From RGIG5057 sp964371585 (GTDB lineage Bacteria; Bacillota; Clostridia; TANB77; CAG-465), in contig CAYJMD010000007.1 of NCBI GenBank assembly GCA_964371585.1, forward strand, positions 1 through 64,000: DNA of 64,000 nt, given 5' to 3'. The notes beneath the pieces were generated by a model. The model was not told where the DNA came from and made no database searches. It was given only the letters and a program-made list of their open reading frames with translations. Positions 25,994 through 34,594 of the stretch are shown here, piece by piece. The first letter of the stretch is position 1. Each line of letters opens with the position of its first letter. Both the position numbers and the translations under genes were made by a program.

Positions 25994-26030
25994 AAAAATA
26001 GTACTTAATAATTTATTAAGTGCTATTTTC
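25994..26030. terminator. Bidirectional terminator between alr and the amidase gene
   Basis: A 15-bp stem with one G-T pair (AAAATAGTACTTAAT / ATTAAGTGCTATTTT) lies between two convergent genes, with AT-rich flanks on both sides. Confidence 0.85.
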
Positions 26031-26037
26031 ATATTTG

Positions 26038-27323
26038 CTAAATGTTTAAAGTTTGGCCAATCATAAGAATATTATTTTTAAGATTATTTTTTGATATTAT
26101 ACTATCAGTTGTTGTATTATATTTTTTAGCAATTGCATATAAAGTATCACCAGCTTTAACTGTATATGTTGTAGCAGTAGATGATGAATTAGTGGTAGGA
26201 ACAAGTAATTTTTGATTTAAACTAAGAATATCGCTAGATAAATTATTTAAACTTTTTAAAACATCAACTTTAGTTCCATATCTTTTGGCGATTGAATATA
26301 AAGTATCACCAGACTTTACTATATAGGTAGTAGTTATAAAAGAATCATCAGTTGGTATTTTAAGTATTTGACCTATACTAAGAACTGTTGAATTAAGATT
26401 ATTATAATTTATTAGGTTATCTAAAGAAATACCATAATTTCTTGCTATACTATATAATGAATCACCATTTTTTACTGTATACGTATTACTATTATTNNNN
26501 NNNNNNNNNNNNNNNNNNNNNNNNNNNNNNNNNNNNNNNNNNNNNNNNNNNNNNNNNNNNNNNNNNNNNNNNNNNNNNNNNNNNNNNNNNNNNNNNACTA
26601 TTATTGTCACTAATATTTGAACTTGGTACTTTTAAAACTTGATTTAACCTTAGTATGTCTGAATTTAGATTATTTAACGCTTTAATATTTGAGACAGAAG
26701 TGTTATATTTTCTTGCAATAGAATATAGAGTATCTCCTGATTTTACTGTATAAGTATTAGTATTTGTAGAATCATTTGGAGGAGCTTTATACATTACAAT
26801 AGCATTTACTACAGCATCAACCATTTTCTTATAATTGTTTTTAATAAAATTTGCATCACTTGCATTATCAACAAATCCATATTCTACAATAACAGGCTCT
26901 GTATTTCCAGTTTCTCTATGTATAAAATAATAATCTTTTGAAGGATCACTTGTTGAAGGTCTTTGGTACACTCTACGAATAGGTATTCCTGTTTTTCTAA
27001 GCTCCTCTAGTATTAAAGATGATAATTCATCCGTATTTCTAAGAGCATATATAACTTCAGCTCCAGTTCCACCTCCTGCATTTAAATGGTTAGATATAAC
27101 TATTACATTTGGATCATTTCCATAAGCTTCTAAAATTCTTCTTGTTCTTTCTGTTGAAGTTAATGTTTCATCTGTAGGTCTAATTAATTTAACATCATAT
27201 CCTAATGTTTTTAATTTTTGTTCCATATATTGGGACATTTCTAAAGCATAATCTTTTTCAATAAGGCCATTACCACTTGCGCCAGGATCTGTTCCGTCCA
27301 TGACCTGCATCTATTACTATCAT
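26038..27323 (-). CDS. N-acetylmuramoyl-L-alanine amidase with LysM repeats (gapped, frameshifted)
   Basis: It cuts the bond between muramic acid and the stem peptide. The amidase_3 domain comes first. From the ATG at 27323 it reads MIVIDAGHG, where the histidine is a zinc ligand. One extra base (T at plus-strand 27297) then shifts the frame, and GTDPGASGNGLIEKDY resumes in the other frame. SNHLNAGGGTGAEVIY and the late E in IVEYGFVDN follow. C-terminal to it are LysM repeats (T-Y-T-V-K-S-G-D-T-L-Y-S-I-A type): one before the 100-N gap at 26497-26596 and three after, so at least four. The RBS AAAGGAG is eight bases before 27323. No signal peptide is visible; a role in spore cortex or lysis is possible. 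Confidence 0.85.
26497..26596. other. Assembly gap (100 N) inside the LysM region
   Basis: Exactly 100 N bases is the usual placeholder for a gap of unknown size. It falls between near-identical LysM units, where short reads collapse. The true number of LysM repeats is therefore unknown. Confidence 0.95.
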
Positions 27324-27435
27324 ATATTCAGCTCCTTTTAATCTAATATATGCTATAACTTCTGATAGTTTGACAAAAACATACAATAATATTTAAATAT
27401 TTATTAGAATTGATAAAAGTATTTAATTACCATAT

Positions 27436-27464
27436 TTGAAATTTTAATTTTAAAATAGTATAAT
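27436..27464 (+). promoter_or_regulatory. Sigma-A promoter
   Basis: TTGAAA (27436-27441), a 17-base spacer and TATAAT (27459-27464) lie 39 bases before the zinc-ribbon gene. Confidence 0.78.
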
Positions 27465-27502
27465 ATAGATACAAATATTATAAAGTGAAAGAAGGTAATT
27501 AT

Positions 27503-28078
27503 ATGGAATGTATTTATTGTCAAAGAATAAATGAAAAAGAAGTAACAGTATGTAGTAAGTGCGGAAAAGATATATTAAGTATTGTGAATATAGAAGATTT
27601 ACATTATGAAGTAGTATCACAAATGTTTTCAGAAGATTTAAAAAATGTTAAAGTGGGATTTTTTTCTAAAGGTAATTTAAATAAAATTGTAAATAGTATT
27701 AAAGAAGGAACTTGTGAGTATGTAAAAGTTAAAGTTCAAGATAAATATGAAGTAGATGTAGGAGATTCAGAAGATATTATATCTTCATACGATACATATA
27801 TAAGAATTCTTACACTAGATGAACATCCAATATCGCATGATATTAAAATACCAAGTATTAATAGTTACCTGCCATCAAATGATGAGATTATAAATCTATT
27901 TAGAATTAAAATTAAAAATAAATATAGATACATATTATTAAAAGAAGTTAGCATAGAATATATCATGGAAAATATAAAAAATATTCTTTATGTAACATCA
28001 AATGAAATTAGAAAAAGAAAAAGTCCAGATATTTTTGATAAGACGTTTCAAAAGATTTCAGATGTATTTAAAAAATAG
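27503..28078 (+). CDS. Zinc-ribbon protein of unknown function
   Basis: The protein, about 191 residues, opens with a zinc ribbon (MECIYCQRINEKEVTVCSKCGK; four cysteines in two CxxC pairs, residues 3-23). After it comes an alpha/beta region without motifs I recognise. There is no membrane helix. I place the start at the ATG 27503, seven bases after AGAAGG; a GTG 18 bases upstream lies before that site. It precedes a group of small membrane proteins, but a separate promoter lies between, so shared function is only a guess. Confidence 0.72.
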   Translation: MECIYCQRINEKEVTVCSKCGKDILSIVNIEDLHYEVVSQMFSEDLKNVKVGFFSKGNLNKIVNSIKEGTCEYVKVKVQDKYEVDVGDSEDIISSYDTYIRILTLDEHPISHDIKIPSINSYLPSNDEIINLFRIKIKNKYRYILLKEVSIEYIMENIKNILYVTSNEIRKRKSPDIFDKTFQKISDVFKK

Positions 28079-28127
28079 AAATATTGAAAATAAAGAATAT
28101 ATTGCATAATGATTTACTTAATTTTTA

Positions 28128-28156
28128 TTGACATATTAAGAAATATGTTGTAAAAT
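28128..28156 (+). promoter_or_regulatory. Sigma-A promoter for the small membrane protein operon
   Basis: TTGACA (28128-28133), a 17-base spacer and TAAAAT (28151-28156). Confidence 0.82.
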
Positions 28157-28185
28157 GTAATATATAAAGTGGGGTGAATACAATA

Positions 28186-28398
28186 ATGGAAAACAAAAGA
28201 GATTGGCTTGTAACATTATTATTAGCTATATTTGTAGGAACAATAGGAATACACAGATTTTACGCAGGTAAAATAGGAACAGGTATCCTTATGATACTTA
28301 CTGCAGGTGGTTGCGGAATATGGACTCTTATAGATGTAATAATGATCGCAATGGGTAAATTCGAAGATGCAGAAGGAAATGTAATTGCTCGTCAATAA
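28186..28398 (+). CDS. TM2 domain membrane protein
   Basis: This small protein of about 70 residues has the TM2 arrangement. The first helix is WLVTLLLAIFVGTIGIHRFYAGKIGTGILMILTAGG with the hallmark G-x-H-R-F-Y-x-G. The second is CGIWTLIDVIMIAMG. A short acidic tail ends it. GGGGTG is nine bases before the ATG at 28186, which is preferred over the GTG inside that RBS. TM2 proteins are widespread and of unknown role. Its stop codon overlaps the start of the DUF2752 gene, so the two are probably translated together. Confidence 0.9.
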   Translation: MENKRDWLVTLLLAIFVGTIGIHRFYAGKIGTGILMILTAGGCGIWTLIDVIMIAMGKFEDAEGNVIARQ

Positions 28399-28675
28399 AC
28401 ATAGAAATCTGATAATTAAAATTATTATAGGTGTTATGTTATTTATAGCACTTATAGTAGTTTTAAAATTTTTACTCGAATTAAATGTAACATTATGTGT
28501 GTTTACAAATTTATTTGGGGTAGAATGTTATGGTTGTGGGATGACAAGGGCGTATTATGCTTTAATTACTGGTAAGTTTAAAGAGGCTATTACTCACAAC
28601 ATACTTATCATTATAGTAGCACCACTAACTATAATACTTTTTTTAAAATATGTATATAAAAAATTAAAATTATAA
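28385..28675 (+). CDS. DUF2752 membrane protein
   Basis: This 96-residue protein carries the DUF2752 signature C-Y-G-C-G-M-T-R-A-Y-Y-A-L-I-T-G-K-F-K-E-A (residues about 48-68), between two hydrophobic helices. The start is TTG at 28385, eight bases after AGAAGG, and overlaps the TM2 gene by 14 bases. TM2 and DUF2752 genes are often neighbours. The C-x-x-C suggests redox or metal binding at the membrane, but no function is known. Confidence 0.87.
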   Translation: MLVNKHRNLIIKIIIGVMLFIALIVVLKFLLELNVTLCVFTNLFGVECYGCGMTRAYYALITGKFKEAITHNILIIIVAPLTIILFLKYVYKKLKL

Positions 28676-28719
28676 AACTATTTATTTGATTAATTAAATA
28701 AATGTTAAAGGAGAGAACA

Positions 28720-29019
28720 ATGGAAAAGAAAAAAGATTCTAAATTACTACTAGCGTATTTAATTTCAATAGTAGGAGCAATATTATTATTTGTAGAAAAA
28801 GATGCAACAGAAGAGTATAAAGATCACTATAGACAAGCAGCTGTAATATTTGGTTTAACAGTAATTACGTCAGCTTGTGCATCATTTATACCTTTTGTTG
28901 GTATATTAAGCACACTTCTTTTTGTAGCTTCAATTGTATGTGGAATAAAAGCATATAATGGTGAAGACTTCAAAATGCCTATAATAAGTGATATAGCAAA
29001 ATCAATTTTTAAAAAATAA
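28720..29019 (+). CDS. Small membrane protein, Tic20/DUF4870-like
   Basis: The protein, about 99 residues, has an N-terminal helix (LLLAYLISIVGAILLFVE), a short soluble YKDHYRQAAVIFGL segment, and further hydrophobic stretches (TVITSACASFIPFVGILSTLLFVASIVCGIKAYNG). The pattern, including H-Y-R-Q-A at the membrane border, recalls DUF4870/Tic20-like proteins. AAAGGAG lies before the ATG at 28720. It closes the TM2-DUF2752 cluster and is followed by a terminator. Confidence 0.75.
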   Translation: MEKKKDSKLLLAYLISIVGAILLFVEKDATEEYKDHYRQAAVIFGLTVITSACASFIPFVGILSTLLFVASIVCGIKAYNGEDFKMPIISDIAKSIFKK

Positions 29020-29027
29020 TTATATTA

Positions 29028-29061
29028 ATTCATCAGACTTTTGTGTTTGATGAATTTTTTT
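29028..29061 (+). terminator. Terminator of the small membrane protein operon
   Basis: An 11-bp stem with one G-T pair (ATTCATCAGAC / GTTTGATGAAT) is followed by TTTTTT. Confidence 0.85.
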
Positions 29062-29191
29062 ATTATACCTATTGTTAAAATATAAATTTTGATATATAAT
29101 TAATTAAGGTATTAATAGTTATTTAAGTTAGAGAGATAGTATATTTAAATTTGTAACTCAAATAATAAAAAAATACAAAAGGGGTGATTAT

Positions 29192-30481
29192 TTGTTTAGA
29201 ACATATGTTTCTTTATACATTAATGAACATTATATTAAATATATAAGAATAGTTAAACATAAAAAAACTGGAGCTTTAAAATTAAAAGAGCATGGTATAG
29301 TTCTTATAACAAGTACAATAGATGATGCAATAGAGGAATTATTTAAAGATATATATATAGATAGATTTACAAAGGTTGTAATAAACGATCCAAAATCTTT
29401 GGATATTCCACTTGTACTTACTCAACTTGATGATGATGAGAATGTAAGTAAAGAAGAAATAGATAGAAGTTTCTCTTTATGGTGTAAAGCTAATAATTTA
29501 AATATGCAAAATTATACATATATATACAACGTGTTTAATGATGAAAAAGGATTAGTTAGTATTGCAAATAAAGAAGAAGCATTTAAAAATTTAGGTAAAC
29601 ACGCTTCAAACATTGTAGCAGTATATCCAAATAGTGTTATAATGAAAAACCTAAGAAATGATAAACTTAAAAATTATGCTATAATTGATTTGAATGAGAA
29701 ATTAACAGTTAAAGTTAATAAAGATGGTAAACGTAATATATTCTATCATAATGAAATAGGTATGAATAGTATAATAAATTCAGTTATTGATATGACTGGT
29801 TCTTTTGAAAAAGCTTATGATATGCTTAAAAAAATAAATTTAATGGGCGAGTCAGATAAGAATAATGTTAATAAAATTAAAAACGTTATAGCTCCTTATT
29901 TAGAAGAAATATTAAGAGTTGTAAAAGAGGATTTATCAGGATTTACAGGAATAGATACTATACTTGTTCAAGGTTTAGGAACATTATTTGTAAATATAGA
30001 TAGTTTCTTTAGTAATAATTTGAATGTTAGAGCTTATATAACTAATATAAGTATAGAAGCAAAGATAGAAAGTGTTAAGGATAAGGCAAGGTTGATAGAA
30101 ATTAATGAACCGTTAGCACTTGCTGTTGAATACATTAAAAATGAACATTTAAAAGTAGCAACTATTAAAGAGTATAAACCAGTACAAGAAAAAGATGATT
30201 CATTTAAAAATTTCTTGTATACTATAGAACGTATATTCTTTTTTATATTCTATATATTATATAAAATATTTAGAGTATTTGTGAAAGCAACTAGAAAAAT
30301 TAGAAATTTATTTAAAATCGCATGGATACATTTTAAATATAAAATGACAGAATTAGGTGGGGAACTAGCAATAGCAAGAAGTGGTAATGGGTACAATAAT
30401 AATTCATATCTATTTACAATATTTTTAATAATATTTATAGTAGCTGGAATTATAGGTCTCATGATTTGGTTATTACTTTAA
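29192..30481 (+). CDS. PilM-like (actin-fold) protein with C-terminal membrane segments
   Basis: The 429-residue protein starts at TTG (AAAGGGGTG upstream). Its first 320 residues recall the PilM/FtsA-like actin fold. There is an early V-S-L-Y-I-N-E-H-Y-I-K-Y-I-R-I strand pair (where PilM has its D-I-G-x-x-x-I-K), N-Y-A-I-I-D-L-N-E near the middle, and GIDTILVQGLGTLFVNIDSFFSN near 255-277, like the phosphate-2 and adenosine region. The nucleotide motifs are poorly conserved, so ATP binding is doubtful. A hydrophobic helix lies near 340-365 and a final one at about 407-429. PilM links pilus assembly proteins, and two prepilin-like genes occur elsewhere in the window. This call is inference. 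Confidence 0.5.
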   Translation: MFRTYVSLYINEHYIKYIRIVKHKKTGALKLKEHGIVLITSTIDDAIEELFKDIYIDRFTKVVINDPKSLDIPLVLTQLDDDENVSKEEIDRSFSLWCKANNLNMQNYTYIYNVFNDEKGLVSIANKEEAFKNLGKHASNIVAVYPNSVIMKNLRNDKLKNYAIIDLNEKLTVKVNKDGKRNIFYHNEIGMNSIINSVIDMTGSFEKAYDMLKKINLMGESDKNNVNKIKNVIAPYLEEILRVVKEDLSGFTGIDTILVQGLGTLFVNIDSFFSNNLNVRAYITNISIEAKIESVKDKARLIEINEPLALAVEYIKNEHLKVATIKEYKPVQEKDDSFKNFLYTIERIFFFIFYILYKIFRVFVKATRKIRNLFKIAWIHFKYKMTELGGELAIARSGNGYNNNSYLFTIFLIIFIVAGIIGLMIWLLL

Positions 30482-30490
30482 ATAACAAGG

Positions 30491-30526
30491 CATATGTGTA
30501 TGTATAAAAAACACATATGTTTTTTA
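30491..30526 (+). terminator. Terminator
   Basis: A 9-bp stem (CATATGTGT / ACACATATG) is followed by TTTTTT. Confidence 0.85.
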
Positions 30527-30550
30527 TGTCTTATTATATTACTAAATTAG

Positions 30551-30579
30551 TTGACAAATTAAATAAATTATGTTAAAAT
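30551..30579 (+). promoter_or_regulatory. Strong sigma-A promoter with extended -10
   Basis: TTGACA (30551-30556), a 17-base spacer and TAAAAT (30574-30579) preceded by TG one base upstream. Confidence 0.85.
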
Positions 30580-30631
30580 AATTTAACAATTTAATAAAAA
30601 CTTAAAACTAATTAGTAAAAGGAGAAAAATT

Positions 30632-31093
30632 ATGGTAAACACAACATCATTGATTCAAGATAAATTTAAAAAATTGAGGATCAATCCACGGTTTTTAGAA
30701 TTAGATATTGTATTAGAACATCTTGAGGTTGAAAATAGTAATATGGAAATCTTTTCAAAATCAAGAAATATGTTTTATTGTAATCAAAAAGTTTATGAAT
30801 TACTTGGTAAAAGAGAAGTTCAAATTACTACATTAGATAAAAGCTTATATATCTATGCTGGTACTTTAAAATTAGAATGTAAGAAAGCAGATAATAGATA
30901 TACACTATCAATTAATACTTGTAGTAAAAGCTACAGTGAAATCTATATTAAAGATATCACTAGCGTATTAGAAATTAAAAAAACTATTTTAGCAAGTGGT
31001 TTTCCAAATGATTTAGATATTAATCATATCTTAATATTAATGTTTGAATATTTCACAATTAATATTAGATATTCTGAACATGAAAATGATTAA
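30632..31093 (+). CDS. Unknown soluble protein
   Basis: I do not recognise this 153-residue protein. It has no signal peptide or membrane helix. An N-terminal stretch of about 40 residues is followed by a beta-rich centre (KSLYIYAGTLKLECKKADNRYTLSINTC) and a hydrophobic C-terminal helix (INHILILMFEYFTINI). The strong consensus promoter and AAAGGAG suggest steady expression. It stands alone between two terminators. Confidence 0.7.
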   Translation: MVNTTSLIQDKFKKLRINPRFLELDIVLEHLEVENSNMEIFSKSRNMFYCNQKVYELLGKREVQITTLDKSLYIYAGTLKLECKKADNRYTLSINTCSKSYSEIYIKDITSVLEIKKTILASGFPNDLDINHILILMFEYFTINIRYSEHEND

Positions 31094-31100
31094 TAAATAT

Positions 31101-31132
31101 AAACACCTATATATATTGTATAGGTGTTTTTT
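31101..31132 (+). terminator. Terminator
   Basis: A 10-bp perfect stem (AACACCTATA / TATAGGTGTT) is followed by TTTTT. Confidence 0.9.
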
Positions 31133-31155
31133 ATATATGTATTTATACTTATAAA

Positions 31156-31184
31156 TTGAAAAATAGAATTGTTTAGTGTATAAT
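31156..31184 (+). promoter_or_regulatory. Sigma-A promoter
   Basis: TTGAAA (31156-31161), a 17-base spacer and TATAAT (31179-31184) lie 25 bases before the next gene. Confidence 0.8.
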
Positions 31185-31209
31185 AGTATTTACAGATTTA
31201 GGAGATAGA

Positions 31210-32988
31210 ATGGATATTATTAAAAGCATATTAATAGAGTTTACAAAAAAGATAGATAAAAATTACATATATATGTTAGTTGTAAGTATAGTGGTTATTG
31301 TTCCTGCTTTTAATTATACGCATATAGCACTTATGCATGATGGAGCTTTTCATTATGCTAATGTTGAATCTACAATAGAAAATATAAGAAATGGAAATAT
31401 ATTAAATGGAGGTATAATGCCAAATATAGTACATGATTTAGGATATGGTAAAGGACTGTTTTATCCAAGTCTTGCTCATGTAATTCCAGCAATAATAGCA
31501 GTGCTACTAAATACATCAGTTCTAATAGCACTTAGATTAACAATGTATTTAATAATTATATTATCTGGATCTTTTATGTATGCACTAATTAGATACATTT
31601 TTAAAGATAAAAATATTGCAATGTTTTCAAGTATTTCATATATAACATTTCCATATTTTTTAGTTGATTTATACATAAGGTTTTCTTTAGCAGAATTAAT
31701 GTGTTTTATATTTTTACCACTTACAATACTTGGATTATATAAAGTAATATATGAAAAGAAAAAAACATTACTTATAACAGGTATGACACTTATGTTATAT
31801 TCACATCAGGTTATGGCAATGTATATTACTATGATACTTGCTATATTTGCACTACTTAAAATAAAACAAATACTAAATAAACAAGTTTTAAAATCATTAG
31901 CATTATCTGTTATAGCAGTTATATTATTAGCTATGCCATCAATAACACCTATGTTAGAGCATAGATTACAAGCTGATTATAGAGTATTTAATGATAGTAC
32001 TATGGTTACAGATGAGATTATAATAAGTCATAGATTAACACTAGAAGATTATATAATTCCATATAACAATTTTGATTTTCAAAGTGGTAAAGTAGATGTG
32101 TTTATACCTGTTTTGGCTATAGTATTTGCACTAATTGGTAGTTTAGGATATAAAAAAATATTTAAAGATATTACTACAAGAAAAACATTTTTTGTGTTTA
32201 TAGTAATAACTGCAGTACTTTTGATAGGAATGTCAACTCTTGTAGATTGGGAAAATATTCCAGATATATTTAAGTATATTCAGTTTCCTTGGAGACTTTC
32301 ACTTATAACTACATTTACTATTAGTATACTTGTAGGAGTAGGAATGGAGATATTTAAAGCTACAGAGTTTAAAATATTTAAGAATTCAAATTTAAAAATA
32401 TTAAAAAACAAAATAAATAAAGATTATGCTATAGCTGTATTTATAGCTATAAACATTATATTTTCATTATTTAGTATAAAAACATATAATGTAGATAGCA
32501 ATAGTATGGAAATAGTAGAAAAAAGAGTTGATACATACGCTGGAGCTGGATTTCAAATGGAATATTTACCTACTAATGCTTATGATGATCTAAAATATTT
32601 AGAAAACAGAGGGAATGAAGTATTAATACAAAACAGTTCAAAAGCAGTAATTAATATGGGTATAAATGAAGTACCATATTTAGAGGCTGTTGTAATTAAT
32701 AATAATGAAGAAACAATAGTAGAATTACCTAGACTATATTATCTAGGTTACGAAATAGAGTATGTATATAATAATGGAAATAAAGAAGAATTAAATTATT
32801 ATGAAAATGAAAATGGACTTATTGAAATTGTTCTTCCAAAAGAAAATGGCAAAATAGTTGTAAGATATACAAATACATTATTAACTAATGTATCAATAGT
32901 TATTTCTTTACTAACACTTACTGTAATTATATATATATTAATTAAAAGAAAAGTAAAAGAAACTAAATATAAGCTTTTAAGTAGCTAG
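31210..32988 (+). CDS. Polytopic membrane protein, YfhO/GT-C glycosyltransferase-like
   Basis: The 592-residue protein has about 10-12 membrane helices and a C-terminal extracellular beta region (about residues 430-560) before a last helix. After helix 1 comes LMHDGAFHYANVESTIENI with an acidic D/H pair. HDLGYGKGLFYPSLAHVIPA follows, as in GT-C-fold membrane glycosyltransferases and YfhO-type proteins, which move lipid-linked sugars onto cell-wall polymers. IFKYIQFPWRLSL is another block these proteins share. The sugar and acceptor are unknown. It is a single-gene unit with TTAGGAG before the ATG. Confidence 0.75.
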   Translation: MDIIKSILIEFTKKIDKNYIYMLVVSIVVIVPAFNYTHIALMHDGAFHYANVESTIENIRNGNILNGGIMPNIVHDLGYGKGLFYPSLAHVIPAIIAVLLNTSVLIALRLTMYLIIILSGSFMYALIRYIFKDKNIAMFSSISYITFPYFLVDLYIRFSLAELMCFIFLPLTILGLYKVIYEKKKTLLITGMTLMLYSHQVMAMYITMILAIFALLKIKQILNKQVLKSLALSVIAVILLAMPSITPMLEHRLQADYRVFNDSTMVTDEIIISHRLTLEDYIIPYNNFDFQSGKVDVFIPVLAIVFALIGSLGYKKIFKDITTRKTFFVFIVITAVLLIGMSTLVDWENIPDIFKYIQFPWRLSLITTFTISILVGVGMEIFKATEFKIFKNSNLKILKNKINKDYAIAVFIAINIIFSLFSIKTYNVDSNSMEIVEKRVDTYAGAGFQMEYLPTNAYDDLKYLENRGNEVLIQNSSKAVINMGINEVPYLEAVVINNNEETIVELPRLYYLGYEIEYVYNNGNKEELNYYENENGLIEIVLPKENGKIVVRYTNTLLTNVSIVISLLTLTVIIYILIKRKVKETKYKLLSS

Positions 32989-33046
32989 TTGATAATATTA
33001 TATATATATGATATTATTAAATTAAATAAAAAGGAGAGAGTTAAAT

Positions 33047-33802
33047 ATGAAATTAATATCATGGAATGTAAATGGAATAAGAGCGGCTATAACTAAAGGA
33101 TTTGATGAATTTTTTGATAATGAGAATGCTGATATATTTTGTATTCAAGAAACAAAGATGCAAGAAGGACAAGCTGATTTAAGTAAAGCTGGATATCATG
33201 TATTTTTAAATAGTGCAGAGAAAAAAGGATATTCAGGAACAGCAGTGTATACAAAAGAAAAACCAATTAATGTAACATATGGTATAAACATTAAAGAACA
33301 TGATAATGAAGGAAGAGTTATAACAGCTGAATATGATAAATTTTATTTAGTTAATTGTTATACTCCAAACTCTAAAAGAGAACTTGAAAGACTTGAATAT
33401 AGAGAAAAGTGGGAAGATGATTTTAGAGAGTATCTAATTTTTTTAAACAATATTAAACCTGTAATACTTTGTGGTGATTTAAATGTTGCTCACAAAGAGA
33501 TAGATCTTAAAAATCCTAAAACAAATAAAAGAAGTGCAGGATTTACAGATGAAGAAAGAAATAAGATGACAAAATTACTTGAAAGTGATTTTGTAGATAG
33601 TTTTAGACAACTATATCCAAATGAAATAGATAAATATACTTGGTGGTCATATATGGGAAGAGCAAGAGAGAAAAATGTAGGATGGAGAATAGATTACTTT
33701 ATTGTTAGTTCTAAACTAAAAGAGAGTATTAAAGAGGCTAAAATACATGATAAAATACTTGGTAGTGATCACTGCCCTGTAGAATTAGAAATAGAGATGT
33801 AG
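33047..33802 (+). CDS. exoA: Exodeoxyribonuclease III (AP endonuclease)
   Basis: This enzyme cuts DNA at abasic sites and trims 3' ends in base-excision repair. Family motifs are in order: ISWNVNGIRAA at the start, CIQETKMQ (metal-binding E at about residue 37), CYTPNSKRELERLEYR, LCGDLNVAHKEIDL (D and N of the active site), GWRIDYFIVS and the terminal LGSDHCPVELE with the catalytic D-H. The 251-residue length is normal. AAGGAGAG lies before the ATG. It works downstream of glycosylases such as the AlkD-like protein encoded about 21 kb away. Confidence 0.96.
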   Translation: MKLISWNVNGIRAAITKGFDEFFDNENADIFCIQETKMQEGQADLSKAGYHVFLNSAEKKGYSGTAVYTKEKPINVTYGINIKEHDNEGRVITAEYDKFYLVNCYTPNSKRELERLEYREKWEDDFREYLIFLNNIKPVILCGDLNVAHKEIDLKNPKTNKRSAGFTDEERNKMTKLLESDFVDSFRQLYPNEIDKYTWWSYMGRAREKNVGWRIDYFIVSSKLKESIKEAKIHDKILGSDHCPVELEIEM

Positions 33803-33861
33803 AATGTAATTATAATAATATTAAAATAAATTTAAACAAAAAATATAAATAACAATAAAAG

Positions 33862-33890
33862 ACTATCATAGAAATATGATAGTTTTTTAT
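33862..33890 (+). terminator. Terminator after exoA
   Basis: A 9-bp perfect stem (ACTATCATA / TATGATAGT) with a GAAA loop is followed by TTTTT. Confidence 0.9.
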
Positions 33891-33905
33891 TATGTAGTGT
33901 AAAAA

Positions 33906-33956
33906 TTCGACAAAAGTAGTGTAGAAAGTCGTCGGCATTTGTCGACATTTGTCGAA
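33906..33956. promoter_or_regulatory. Cluster of three putative Spo0A boxes
   Basis: The Spo0A box consensus is TTTGTCRAA. The cluster has TTCGACAAA at 33906-33914 (a perfect box on the minus strand), TTTGTCGAC at 33938-33946 (one mismatch) and TTTGTCGAA at 33948-33956 (perfect). The last two start 10 bases apart, one helical turn, as in known tandem boxes. They lie 25-75 bases upstream of the -35 element of the trmL promoter. Confidence 0.65.
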
Positions 33957-33980
33957 AAGCGTAAAATACAAACTTTTTAC

Positions 33981-34009
33981 TTGCAAAATATTGTAAAATA
34001 TGTTAAAAT
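33981..34009 (+). promoter_or_regulatory. Sigma-A promoter of trmL-rimO-rho
   Basis: TTGCAA (33981-33986), a 17-base spacer and TAAAAT (34004-34009), with TG one base before the -10. Confidence 0.8.
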
Positions 34010-34080
34010 AATAGTACGTTTTAAGTTTAATCAAATTTAATTATATCTAAACAATTTAATCAAAGAAATGAGGAATCCAC

Positions 34081-34566
34081 TTGAGTTTAAATATTGTACT
34101 GGTAGAACCAGAAATTCCACAAAATACAGGAAGTATTGCCAGAACTTGTGCTGCTACTGGATCAAGATTACATCTAGTAAAACCACTCGGTTTTGATATA
34201 TCTGAAAAAGCAGTTAAAAGAGCAGGCCTTGATTACTGGGATAAGTTAGAAATAATAGTTTATGAATCTATGCAAGATTTCATAACTAAAACGAAAGATA
34301 AAAATGTATATCTATTTTCAACTAAATCTAAACATATATATTCACAAGTCGAATATAAAGATGAAGATTATTTAGTTTTCGGTCCAGAATCTAGAGGTTT
34401 AAACGAAGAGTATATATTAAGTAATTTTAACAATACTGTTAGAATGCCTATGGGATATGATATTAGATCACTTAATTTATCTAATACAGTCTCTATAGCA
34501 ACTTATGAAGCTCTTAGACAATTAAATTTTATGGATTTAGAAAAAACAAGTAAATATTTTGATTAA
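34081..34566 (+). CDS. trmL: tRNA (cytidine/uridine-34 2'-O)-methyltransferase TrmL
   Basis: This SPOUT methyltransferase modifies the wobble base of certain leucine tRNAs. The 161-residue protein starts at TTG (GAGGA upstream). It shows the family order: NIVLVEPEIPQNTGSIARTCAATGSRLHLVKPLGF (residues 3-37), then the knotted SAM site LVFGPESRGL (98-107) and MPMGYDIRSLNLSNTVSIATYEALRQ. It is the first gene of a block with rimO and rho, behind a good promoter and putative Spo0A boxes. Confidence 0.93.
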   Translation: MSLNIVLVEPEIPQNTGSIARTCAATGSRLHLVKPLGFDISEKAVKRAGLDYWDKLEIIVYESMQDFITKTKDKNVYLFSTKSKHIYSQVEYKDEDYLVFGPESRGLNEEYILSNFNNTVRMPMGYDIRSLNLSNTVSIATYEALRQLNFMDLEKTSKYFD

Positions 34567-34594
34567 CGAAGTAGAAGGATGAGGAATATATATT

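Noticed and set aside
26497..26596. Run of N as a real low-complexity or mobile element
   Set aside because: Exactly 100 N is an assembly placeholder, and coding LysM sequence resumes on both sides.
33906..33956. TTTGTCGA repeats as DnaA boxes or an origin
   Set aside because: DnaA boxes are TTATCCACA-like, and no dnaA, dnaN or AT-rich unwinding array is next to them. The Spo0A box consensus fits far better.
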